DNA of 6,504 bases from Bacillota bacterium (GTDB lineage: Bacteria; Bacillota; Clostridia; Clostridiales; Caloramatoraceae): positions 1 to 6,504 of the forward strand of contig JAEWEN010000032.1 of the NCBI GenBank assembly GCA_023389275.1, read 5' to 3'. How positions within the stretch are numbered: the first letter of the stretch is position 1; each line of letters begins with the position of its first letter. The position numbers and the translations under genes are program-made. Of this stretch, positions 1 through 6,342 are shown one piece after another. The notes under the pieces were generated by a model, which was not told the origin of the DNA, searched no databases, and was given only the letters and a program-made list of their open reading frames with translations.

Positions 1-168
1 CAGTTTTTAAAGTGGGCAGCTATAGCTGACAATGGTGTAGTTGCTAAATCAATTATTTTAGATGGCCTTATAAAAGTTAACTCTGAGGTTTGTACTATGA
101 GAGGTAAAAAACTTCGTAAAGGAGACATAATTGAAATTGAAGGAGTAGACTCCTTTGAAATATGCTAA
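1..168 (+). CDS. yaaA: S4 domain RNA-binding protein YaaA (3' end only)
   Basis: Frame 1 is open from the window edge to a TAA at 166-168 and gives the last 55 residues of a protein whose start lies upstream. The visible part (QFLKWAAIADNGVVAKSIIL, then a DGLIKVN turn, a basic MRGKKLRKGD stretch and an IIEIEG strand) has the form of an S4 RNA-binding domain, the fold also found in ribosomal protein S4 and pseudouridine synthases. Family members encoded between dnaN and recF are about 70 residues long, so roughly 15-20 residues are missing. They are thought to bind structured RNA, with a ribosome-related role suggested. recF follows after 15 nt, so the two are probably co-transcribed. Identification rests on the domain pattern and on the gene order. 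Confidence 0.88.
   Translation, partial: QFLKWAAIADNGVVAKSIILDGLIKVNSEVCTMRGKKLRKGDIIEIEGVDSFEIC
137..158 (+). other. Small hairpin at the yaaA end, just before recF
   Basis: AAGGAG (140-145) and CTCCTT (150-155) form a perfect 6-bp inverted repeat around a TAGA loop. Two G-T pairs and one T-A pair extend it to 9 bp (137-145 with 150-158). It lies within the last yaaA codons and ends 15 nt before the recF ribosome binding site. No T-run follows, so it is not an intrinsic terminator. It hides a Shine-Dalgarno-like GGAG that is too far from either candidate recF start to be used directly. A role in mRNA processing or in tuning recF translation is only a guess. Confidence 0.3.
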
Positions 169-173
169 TTCTT

Positions 174-178
174 GGTGA
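174..178 (+). promoter_or_regulatory. Ribosome binding site deciding the recF start
   Basis: GGTGA lies 5 nt before the ATG at 184 and can pair with the 3' end of 16S rRNA. The farther-upstream TTG at 172 and GTG at 175 have no such site at a usable distance; the nearest GGAG is more than 25 nt upstream. The GGTGA overlaps those two codons, which favours the ATG. Confidence 0.6.
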
Positions 179-183
179 AAGAT

Positions 184-1290
184 ATGTATGTAAAAAACCT
201 ACAGGTTAAAAATTATAGAAATTACGATAATATAAATATAGACCTAAATCAAAATTTAAATATATTCCTTGGTGAAAATGCTCAAGGTAAAACAAACCTT
301 GCTGAGGCAATATATTTTTTAAGTTCATTAAAGTCCCATAGATCATCTAAAAACAAAGACATTATAAAATGGGATAATGAATTAACATATGTAAAGGCAA
401 TAATATCAAGACTTTATGGTGAAGACACTTTAGAAATATTTTTGTCTAAGAAAGAAAAAAATTATATAAAAATAAACGGCATTAAGGCTACTAAGGCTTC
501 AGAATTTTTAGGTAGACTTAATGTTGTTATGTTTTCACCTGAAGATTTAAAACTTGTTAAAGAAGGTCCAAATCTTAGAAGAAGATTTTTAGACTTTGAG
601 CTAAGTCAAATAAGACCGAAGTATCACTATCTTATTAATAGATACAACAAAATTTTAAATCAAAGAAATAATCTATTAAAGTCTCTTCAATTTTCTAAGG
701 ATTTAACAAGTACCTTAGATGTTTTTACAGAGCAGTTAATAGAGGCAGCTGTAGAAATAGTGTTAATGCGAAGAGAGTTTCTTTTTAATATATCTAAAAT
801 ATCTAAAAACATTCATAGTAACATCACAAATGGTAATGAAGACCTTGTAATAGAATATATATGCGACATAAAAGATTTTAGTACTAAAGAAATTATAAAA
901 AGCGATTTTAATAATTTATTTAATTCAAAACGAGAATCTGAAATAAAAAAAGGATACACCTTAGTAGGTCCACATAGAGATGACATAATGATAAAAATAA
1001 ATAACGTAGATGTTAGAAGTTTTGGCTCTCAAGGACAACAAAGAAGTGCAGCACTTTCATTAAAGCTTTCAGAAATAGATATTATAAACTCTATTTCAGG
1101 AGAGTATCCAGTTTTAATACTTGATGATGTATTGTCTGAACTAGATGAAAATAGGCAAAGATACTTAATAAATAACCTAAGTCATGTTCAAACTATATTA
1201 ACTTGTACTAGTGGAAGTGATGTTGATATGTTTAATAGCTATGGTAAAAATGTTTACATAGTGGAGAGAGGCGAACTAGTGTTACAATAG
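184..1290 (+). CDS. recF: DNA replication and repair protein RecF
   Basis: RecF is an SMC/ABC-like ATPase that, with RecO and RecR, helps load RecA onto single-stranded gaps and supports restart of stalled forks; it acts on DNA in the cytoplasm. From the ATG at 184 the protein has 368 residues, usual for the family, and begins MYVKNLQVKNYRNY, the typical RecF opening strand. A Walker A motif GENAQGKT is at residues 30-37 (Lys36). The conserved GPHRDD is at 262-267, an ABC signature-like GSQGQQRS starts at 281, Walker B VLILDD is at 310-315 and the D-loop SELD at 318-321. A TTG at 172 would add four residues (MVKD), but the GGTGA ribosome binding site and family alignment favour 184. It follows yaaA after 15 nt. 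Its last codons overlap a promoter for the next genes. No break or odd composition is seen. Confidence 0.97.
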   Translation: MYVKNLQVKNYRNYDNINIDLNQNLNIFLGENAQGKTNLAEAIYFLSSLKSHRSSKNKDIIKWDNELTYVKAIISRLYGEDTLEIFLSKKEKNYIKINGIKATKASEFLGRLNVVMFSPEDLKLVKEGPNLRRRFLDFELSQIRPKYHYLINRYNKILNQRNNLLKSLQFSKDLTSTLDVFTEQLIEAAVEIVLMRREFLFNISKISKNIHSNITNGNEDLVIEYICDIKDFSTKEIIKSDFNNLFNSKRESEIKKGYTLVGPHRDDIMIKINNVDVRSFGSQGQQRSAALSLKLSEIDIINSISGEYPVLILDDVLSELDENRQRYLINNLSHVQTILTCTSGSDVDMFNSYGKNVYIVERGELVLQ

Positions 1291-1310
1291 TAGGCTTTAT
1301 ATGGTATAAT
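1282..1310 (+). promoter_or_regulatory. Sigma-A-type promoter for remB-gyrB-gyrA
   Basis: The -10 box TATAAT (1305-1310) matches the consensus exactly and is preceded by TGG, giving an extended -10. A weak -35, TTACAA (1282-1287), lies exactly 17 nt upstream and overlaps the last recF codons and stop. Transcription would start near 1316-1318, about 30 nt before remB. The 57-nt gap contains no terminator, so read-through from recF is also possible. The short leader (to 1347) shows no evident riboswitch or attenuator. Gyrase genes in other bacteria are often controlled by supercoiling through their -10 region; whether that applies here cannot be seen. Confidence 0.7.
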
Positions 1311-1347
1311 CTAAGGATAATTAATTTTATTTAAGGGGGAAGGTTTA

Positions 1348-1635
1348 ATGTTCCTGCATCTTGGAGAAAATGTTGTAATTCCACAAAAAGAAGTTATTGC
1401 CATACTAGATATTGAATCGGTAAACAGTATAGATAGTGATAGATTTATGAGAATATCTGATGAAGAGGGATTTGTTAAAAGAATTAATAAAGAAAAACCT
1501 AAATCTATTGTTTTAACTGAGAGAGAAGAAAAAAGCATTATTTATTTATCGCCTATTTCATCTGTAACTCTTGTAAAACGTAGCGATTTTAAAAGGGAAA
1601 TAAACAGCATAATAAATTCAAAAGCAGATAAATAA
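1348..1635 (+). CDS. remB: RemB/YaaB, DUF370 extracellular matrix regulatory family
   Basis: This 95-residue protein starts at ATG 1348 behind a purine-rich ribosome binding site (AAGGGGGA, 1333-1340, 7-nt spacing). The N-terminus MFLHLGENVVIPQKEVIAIL and the later KSIVLTE and IYLSPISSVTLVKR segments match the wording of B. subtilis YaaB (RemB), of about 81 residues, which occupies the same place between recF and gyrB. The family is DUF370, related to RemA, a DNA-binding activator of biofilm-matrix genes in Bacillus. RemB's own biochemical role is poorly known. The copy here is slightly longer, with a lysine-rich tail after residue 80. No membrane segment or signal peptide is visible. It is the first gene downstream of the promoter at 1282-1310 and is followed by gyrB after 20 nt, so it is probably co-expressed with gyrase. 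A target in this organism cannot be inferred. Confidence 0.85.
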   Translation: MFLHLGENVVIPQKEVIAILDIESVNSIDSDRFMRISDEEGFVKRINKEKPKSIVLTEREEKSIIYLSPISSVTLVKRSDFKREINSIINSKADK

Positions 1636-1639
1636 ACTT

Positions 1640-1647
1640 AAGGAGGT
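1640..1647 (+). promoter_or_regulatory. Strong ribosome binding site for the GTG start of gyrB
   Basis: AAGGAGGT is a near-perfect match to the 16S 3' end and sits 8 nt before the GTG at 1656. It fixes this non-ATG codon as the gyrB start. The resulting N-terminus puts the ATPase residues one position off the E. coli numbering, as expected. Confidence 0.85.
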
Positions 1648-1655
1648 ATCTTTTA

Positions 1656-3563
1656 GTGGATAATGGTCAAAATTATGGTGCTAGTGAGATTCAGGTATTA
1701 GAAGGACTTGAAGCAGTTAGAAAAAGACCTGGAATGTATATCGGAAGCACAAGTAGTAGAGGTCTACATCATTTAGTATATGAGATTGTAGATAACGCAA
1801 TAGACGAAGCTTTAGCTGGATATTGTGATAATATAGAAGTTTCAATTTTAAAAGATAATATTATAAAAGTTAGTGATAATGGTCGTGGAATACCAACAGG
1901 AATGCACCCTAAAATGAATATCCCAGCTGTAGAAGTTGTATTTACAGTACTTCATGCTGGAGGTAAATTTGGCGGTGGGGGATACAAGGTATCAGGAGGA
2001 TTACACGGTGTTGGAGCATCTGTAGTAAACGCTCTTTCAGAATACCTTGAAGTAGAAGTTAAAAGAGACGGAAAAGTTCATAATCAAAGATATGAAAGAG
2101 GACTATCTAAAAACAAGATGCAAATAACTGGTGACACAAAAGAAACAGGAACAACAGTTATATTTAAACCAGATGCAGAGATTTTTGAAACCCTTGAATT
2201 TGAATATGAGATTCTTTCACAAAGACTTAGAGAACTAGCTTTCCTAAACAAAGGAATAAAAATAACTCTAAGAGATGAAAGAGAAGAAGAAGTACATCAA
2301 GATGTATTCCACTACGAAGGTGGTATAAAAGAGTTTGTTCAATACGTAAATAGAAAAAAAGATGTTTTACATGAAGAGCCTATATACATAGAAGGTCTTA
2401 AAGATGACGTTATGGTAGAAATAGCACTTCAGTATAATTCAGGTTATACAGAAAATATTATTTCATTTGCAAATAATATAGATACAACAGAAGGTGGAAC
2501 TCACGTTGTAGGATTTAAAACATCACTAACAAGAGTTGTTAATGACTATGCAAGAAAGTACAACATTCTTAAAGAAAGTGAGAAAAACCTTTCGGGAGAA
2601 GATACTAGAGAAGGAATTACAGCTATTATTTCTGTTAAGGTAACAAACCCACAATTTGAGGGACAAACAAAGACAAAACTAGGAAACTCTGAGGTTAGAG
2701 GAATAGTTGAAGGTATTTGTGGAGATAAGATAGCAAGCTTTTTAGAGGAAAATCCTCATGTTTCAAAAATGATAATTGAAAAATCTTTAATGGCTTCAAG
2801 AGCTAGAGAAGCTGCTAGAAAAGCAAGAGAACTTACAAGACGTAAAAATGTACTTGATTCAATGAGTTTACCTGGAAAACTAGCTGACTGTTCAGAAAAA
2901 GATCCTAAGCTTTGTGAAGTTTACTTAGTTGAGGGAGATTCAGCAGGTGGTTCTGCAAAACAAGGAAGAAGCAGAGAGTTCCAAGCTATTTTACCACTTA
3001 GAGGTAAAATAATGAACGTTGAGAAGCAAAGAATAGATAAAATTCTTGCATCAGATGAAATAAGAAACATGGTTACTGCTTTTGGAGCAGGTATAGATAA
3101 AGATTTTGATGTATCAAAACTAAGATACGATAAAATCATAATAATGACAGATGCGGATGTTGACGGTGCTCACATTAGAACACTACTTTTAACATTCTTC
3201 TTTAGATATATGAGACCTTTAATAGAAGAGGGACATGTATATATAGCTCAGCCACCTCTTTATAAAATATCAAAAGGTAAAAAATTCTGGTATGTATATG
3301 GTGATGAGGAAAGAGATGCTATGTTAGAAGAAATAGGAAGAGAAGGCATTGAAATTCAAAGATACAAAGGTCTTGGAGAAATGAATGCAGAACAGCTTTG
3401 GGATACAACTATGAACCCAGACACTAGAACCCTTCTTAGAGCTACTATACAAGATGCTATGGTAGCTGATGATATGTTTACAGTTTTAATGGGTGATAAG
3501 GTTGAACCTAGACGTGAATTTATTCAAGAAAATGCAAAATTAGTTCATAACCTTGATATATAA
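1656..3563 (+). CDS. gyrB: DNA gyrase subunit B
   Basis: GyrB is the ATPase subunit of DNA gyrase, the type IIA topoisomerase that uses ATP to add negative supercoils; it works as an A2B2 tetramer with GyrA. The 635-residue length is close to B. subtilis GyrB (638) and lacks the C-terminal insertion of E. coli GyrB. The GHKL ATPase domain shows catalytic Glu43, Asn47, DNGRG at 74-78, the lid glycines GLHGVG at 115-120, and Thr166. The transducer lysine is Lys339 in QTKTKL. The TOPRIM domain has Glu426 in EGDSAGG and the metal-binding DADVD at 499-503. The tail ends in the usual EPRREFIQENA. Arg137, equivalent to the coumarin-resistance site Arg136 of E. coli, is retained. In the quinolone-associated GyrB region Asp428 is retained and Arg449 occupies the E. 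coli Lys447 position. The start is GTG with a strong ribosome binding site. gyrA follows after 19 nt. Confidence 0.99.
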   Translation: MDNGQNYGASEIQVLEGLEAVRKRPGMYIGSTSSRGLHHLVYEIVDNAIDEALAGYCDNIEVSILKDNIIKVSDNGRGIPTGMHPKMNIPAVEVVFTVLHAGGKFGGGGYKVSGGLHGVGASVVNALSEYLEVEVKRDGKVHNQRYERGLSKNKMQITGDTKETGTTVIFKPDAEIFETLEFEYEILSQRLRELAFLNKGIKITLRDEREEEVHQDVFHYEGGIKEFVQYVNRKKDVLHEEPIYIEGLKDDVMVEIALQYNSGYTENIISFANNIDTTEGGTHVVGFKTSLTRVVNDYARKYNILKESEKNLSGEDTREGITAIISVKVTNPQFEGQTKTKLGNSEVRGIVEGICGDKIASFLEENPHVSKMIIEKSLMASRAREAARKARELTRRKNVLDSMSLPGKLADCSEKDPKLCEVYLVEGDSAGGSAKQGRSREFQAILPLRGKIMNVEKQRIDKILASDEIRNMVTAFGAGIDKDFDVSKLRYDKIIIMTDADVDGAHIRTLLLTFFFRYMRPLIEEGHVYIAQPPLYKISKGKKFWYVYGDEERDAMLEEIGREGIEIQRYKGLGEMNAEQLWDTTMNPDTRTLLRATIQDAMVADDMFTVLMGDKVEPRREFIQENAKLVHNLDI

Positions 3564-3582
3564 AGAAGAGGTGAAATAATCA

Positions 3583-6051
3583 ATGGATGAAAAGAGAGAC
3601 AAAGTACAAGACGTCGATATAGCAGAAGAAATGAAAACCTGTTATATTGACTATGCTATGAGTGTTATTGTAGGAAGAGCGCTACCAGATGTTAGAGATG
3701 GTTTAAAGCCTGTTCACAGAAGAATATTATACTCAATGCATGAACTTGGTATTTATCATGATAAAAAACATAGAAAGTCAGCGAGAATCGTTGGGGACGT
3801 ACTAGGAAAGTACCATCCTCATGGTGACATAGCAGTATATGATGCTATGGTTAGACTTGCACAGGACTTTTCAACTAGATATCCACTTGTAGATGGACAT
3901 GGAAACTTTGGATCAGTTGATGGAGACTCTGCAGCTGCTATGCGTTATACAGAAGCTAAAATGTCTAAAATATCAATGGAACTTTTACGTGATATAAACA
4001 AAGACACTGTTGATTTTGTGAATAACTTTGACGAAAGTGAGAAAGAACCTTCAGTTTTACCATCAAGATTCCCAAATCTTCTAATAAATGGGTCAAGTGG
4101 TATAGCAGTAGGTATGGCAACTAATATGCCTCCTCATAACTTAGGAGAAGTTATAGATGGAACTGTAATGGTTATAGATGACCCAGAAGTTACAGTAAGA
4201 GACATTATGACAAAAATCAAAGGACCAGATTTTCCAACAGCAGGAACAATACTTGGTCATGAAGGTATAAGAAGTGCCTATGAAACAGGTAGAGGAAGAA
4301 TAATAGTTAGAGCTAAAACTGATATAGAAGAGGAAAAAGGAAGACAAAAAATAATAGTTACGGAACTTCCATATCAAGTTAATAAAGCAAAACTTATAGA
4401 AAATATAGCTAACCTTGTTAAAGAAAAGAAGATAGAAGGTATATCAGATCTAAGAGATGAATCAGATAGAGATGGTATGAGAATAGTTATAGAGCTTAAA
4501 AGAGATGCTAATCCTAACGTTGTATTAAATCTTCTTTATAAGCACACTAAAATGAGAGATACATTTGGTGTTATAAACCTAGCTCTTGTAAATAATGAGC
4601 CAAAGGTACTTAACTTAAAAGAAATTATAGTTCACTATTTAGATCATCAAAAAGAGATTATAAGAAGAAGAACTATATTTGATCTTAATAAAGCTGAAGC
4701 TAGAGCTCATATATTAGAAGGTCTTAGAATAGCTCTTGATCACATAGATGAAGTTATTAAGGTTATTAGAGCATCAAAAACAACTGATATAGCAAGAAAT
4801 GCTTTAATGGAAAACTTCGGACTTTCTGAAAGACAAGCACAAGCAATATTAGATATGAGACTTCAAAGACTAACAGGTCTTGAAAGAGAAAAAATAGAAG
4901 CAGAATACAATCAGCTTATGGAAACAATAAAATATCTAAGAGCAGTACTTGAAAGTGAACAAATGGTACTTGATATTATAAAAGAGGAGCTTTTAGAAAT
5001 AAAAGCAAAATATGCTGATGAAAGAAGAACTGATATAGAGGCTAATGTAGATGAGATTAACATGGAAGACCTTATAGAAGAAGAGGATGTAGCAGTAACA
5101 ATTACACATGCTGGATACATTAAAAGACTTCCAAGTGACACTTATAAAAGCCAAAAAAGAGGGGGACGTGGTATACAAGGTCTTTCAACTAGAGAAGATG
5201 ACTTTGTTGAAAGCTTATTTATTACATCTACCCATGATAATATACTGTTCTTTACTAACCTTGGTCGTGCATATAAGCTTAAAGCATATGAAATACCAGA
5301 GGCAGGTAGAACAGCTAGAGGAACAAATATAGTAAATATTTTACCTTTACAACCTAGAGAAAAAATTGAAACAGTTATAACTATAAAAGAGTTTGAAGAA
5401 GATAAAACACTTTTATTTGCTACAAAAGGCGGTATAGTTAAAAAATCAAAACTAAGTGATTTTGCATCTATAAGAAAAACAGGTATAAATGCTATAACAC
5501 TTAAAGAAACAGACAATCTAGTAGATGAATTAATAAGTGTAAAACTTACAGACGGAACTAAAAACATTACCATAGTAACTCAAAAAGGATACTCAATTAC
5601 ATTTAAAGAATCAGATGTTAGATGTATGGGTAGAACTGCAGCTGGAGTTAAAGGTATAACACTTAGAGAAGATGATATAGCTGTAAGTATGGAAATAGCA
5701 GAAGAAGGCTATGACTTATTAGTTGTTAGTGAAAATGGATTTGGTAAAAGAACAAGTTTTGAAAACTATACAGTACAAGGTAGAGGTGGAAAAGGAATAA
5801 TCACTTACAAAGTAACTAAGAAAACAGGTAAGATAATAAGTGCTAGAGCAGTTACTAATAAAGATGAAATAATGATAATAAATAACAGCGGTATAATAAT
5901 AAGAATGGCTGTTAGTGGAATATCAACTACAGGTAGAAATGCAATGGGAGTTACTTTAATGAGAGCTGATGATGGTCAAAAAATTGTATCAGTAGCTAAA
6001 GTAATAACTAATGATGAAGAAATAGTTGATGAAGAATTAGTAGAAGAATAA
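3583..6051 (+). CDS. gyrA: DNA gyrase subunit A, with Ile83 in the quinolone-resistance region
   Basis: GyrA cuts and rejoins the DNA gate segment and wraps DNA for negative supercoiling, pairing with GyrB. At 822 residues it is close to B. subtilis GyrA. The start ATG is supported by AGAGGTG (3567-3573, 9-nt spacing). The winged-helix domain carries the catalytic Tyr122 in AAAMRYTE, with Arg121 beside it. A coiled-coil/tower region follows to about residue 490. The C-terminal beta-pinwheel has the gyrase-specific GyrA box QKRGGRG at 524-530, which separates it from ParC, and a box-like QGRGGKG at 732-738. The last 12 residues are very acidic (8 of 12 Asp/Glu). Numbering matches E. coli through the active site, so Gly81, Asp82 and Asp87 are conserved, but residue 83 is Ile (ATA, 3829-3831) rather than Ser or Thr. 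The equivalent change gives fluoroquinolone resistance in several bacteria. The gene is intact and closed by a terminator. Confidence 0.99.
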   Translation: MDEKRDKVQDVDIAEEMKTCYIDYAMSVIVGRALPDVRDGLKPVHRRILYSMHELGIYHDKKHRKSARIVGDVLGKYHPHGDIAVYDAMVRLAQDFSTRYPLVDGHGNFGSVDGDSAAAMRYTEAKMSKISMELLRDINKDTVDFVNNFDESEKEPSVLPSRFPNLLINGSSGIAVGMATNMPPHNLGEVIDGTVMVIDDPEVTVRDIMTKIKGPDFPTAGTILGHEGIRSAYETGRGRIIVRAKTDIEEEKGRQKIIVTELPYQVNKAKLIENIANLVKEKKIEGISDLRDESDRDGMRIVIELKRDANPNVVLNLLYKHTKMRDTFGVINLALVNNEPKVLNLKEIIVHYLDHQKEIIRRRTIFDLNKAEARAHILEGLRIALDHIDEVIKVIRASKTTDIARNALMENFGLSERQAQAILDMRLQRLTGLEREKIEAEYNQLMETIKYLRAVLESEQMVLDIIKEELLEIKAKYADERRTDIEANVDEINMEDLIEEEDVAVTITHAGYIKRLPSDTYKSQKRGGRGIQGLSTREDDFVESLFITSTHDNILFFTNLGRAYKLKAYEIPEAGRTARGTNIVNILPLQPREKIETVITIKEFEEDKTLLFATKGGIVKKSKLSDFASIRKTGINAITLKETDNLVDELISVKLTDGTKNITIVTQKGYSITFKESDVRCMGRTAAGVKGITLREDDIAVSMEIAEEGYDLLVVSENGFGKRTSFENYTVQGRGGKGIITYKVTKKTGKIISARAVTNKDEIMIINNSGIIIRMAVSGISTTGRNAMGVTLMRADDGQKIVSVAKVITNDEEIVDEELVEE

Positions 6052-6058
6052 AATATAT

Positions 6059-6102
6059 AAGGCTTTAAATCTATGTTTATATAGGTTTAAAGCCTTTTTT
6101 TT
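6059..6102 (+). terminator. Intrinsic terminator of the gyrase operon
   Basis: A 16-bp stem (6059-6074 with 6081-6096, one T-G wobble) encloses the hexaloop GTTTAT. Its outer arms are AAGGCTTTAAA and TTTAAAGCCTT. A run of eight T residues starts at 6095 and extends past the stem to 6102. The hairpin starts 7 nt after the gyrA stop and should isolate gyrA transcription from the rRNA promoter downstream. The outer arms are self-complementary, but the right-hand T-run favours the + direction. Confidence 0.93.
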
Positions 6103-6150
6103 ATTTAAATTAAAGGTAAACTTATTCTAGTGTATCATATATAGAAATTT

Positions 6151-6180
6151 AAAGAAAATAAAAGAATATTAAAGAATAAA
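6151..6180. repeat. Three tandem imperfect 10-bp A-rich units
   Basis: AAAGAAAATA, AAAGAATATT and AAAGAATAAA follow one another without gaps. The AAAGAA core is identical in all three and the last four bases vary. A 10-bp period puts the A-tracts on one face of the helix, which favours intrinsic bending. The block ends about 125 bp before the rrn -35 box. In such A+T-rich DNA it could also be a chance pattern. Confidence 0.5.
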
Positions 6181-6229
6181 TAATATAATTTGTTTAAATA
6201 ATATTTTATATATAAATAATTAATTTAAT

Positions 6230-6304
6230 AGGGTGGTATTATATATCTTGTCGCAAGGGCAACCGAAACGACAGAGAAACAAAATCTTAAAAAGTTTTAA
6301 ATAA
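6230..6304 (+). other. GC-rich island with an 18-codon frame; possible gene remnant
   Basis: AGGGTGGT (6230-6237) resembles a ribosome binding site and lies 10 nt before a TTG at 6248. That TTG opens MSQGQPKRQRNKILKSFK, which stops at 6302-6304. The peptide is strongly basic and I do not recognise it. Bases 6247-6280 are about half G+C, against well under a quarter around them. The same stretch holds an inverted repeat, TGTCG (6249-6253) with CGACA (6269-6273). The frame runs into the rrn UP-like element, which argues against a working gene. It may be the 5' remnant of a gene interrupted by the rRNA operon, a structured regulatory site, or chance. Confidence 0.25.
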
Positions 6305-6305
6305 G
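6284..6305 (+). promoter_or_regulatory. UP-like element of the rrn promoter
   Basis: Immediately upstream of the -35 box, an A-tract, a T-tract and a second A-tract (AAAAAGTTTTAAATAA) lie about 38-59 bases before the likely transcription start. This is the layout of UP elements, which bind the RNA polymerase alpha C-terminal domains at rRNA promoters. TTAAAA-AG-TTTTAA (6287-6300) is also a perfect palindrome. Confidence 0.5.
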
Positions 6306-6307
6306 TG

Positions 6308-6336
6308 TTGACATGAGGTCAACTTAATGATAAACT
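6308..6336 (+). promoter_or_regulatory. rRNA operon core promoter
   Basis: A consensus -35 TTGACA (6308-6313) and TAAACT (6331-6336, four of six consensus bases) are separated by 17 nt. TGA just before the -10 gives an extended -10. Transcription probably starts near 6343, about 100 nt before mature 16S. GTCAACTT occurs at 6318-6325 and again at 6343-6350, flanking the -10. No second promoter of comparable quality is visible between here and 16S. Growth-rate control through the initiating nucleotide, known for rrn promoters, cannot be judged because the exact start is unknown. Confidence 0.85.
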
Positions 6337-6342
6337 AATTAA

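Larger units (their letters stand above)
6103..6307. other. Intergenic region between the gyrA terminator and the rrn promoter
   Basis: I see no convincing gene on either strand. The first ~125 bases are almost entirely A+T and contain a phased 10-bp repeat (6151-6180) and an isolated TATAAT (6184-6189) that lacks a credible -35. From 6230 a GC-richer patch follows, with the only gene-like signals, and then the A/T tracts upstream of the rrn -35. No tRNA, CRISPR or insertion-sequence ends are visible. Confidence 0.7.

Noticed and set aside
172..183. TTG start adding MVKD to the front of RecF.
   Set aside because: It has no ribosome binding site at a suitable distance, whereas ATG 184 has GGTGA 5 nt upstream and gives the usual RecF N-terminus.
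5142..5573. A 143-codon reading frame on the minus strand inside gyrA.
   Set aside because: It lies wholly within gyrA, has a low-complexity Ser/Leu/Val composition typical of an antisense shadow, and shows no ribosome binding site. The other antisense frames within remB, gyrB and gyrA fail for the same reasons.
6184..6189. TATAAT as an additional upstream rrn promoter.
   Set aside because: The position 17 nt upstream reads AAAGAA, not a -35 box, and TATAAT is expected by chance in this A+T-rich stretch.
6248..6256. TTGTCGCAA as a Spo0A box.
   Set aside because: It differs from the TGTCGAA core at a key base, and a single weak match in a region with other signals is not enough.
6228..6260. 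AGGGTGGTA resembles the start of the T-box antiterminator sequence AGGGTGGNACCGCG.
   Set aside because: The following ACCGCG is missing (TTATAT instead). There is no room or structure for a Stem I upstream, and no terminator or amino-acid gene follows. AGGGTGGT is also explained as a ribosome-binding-like motif.
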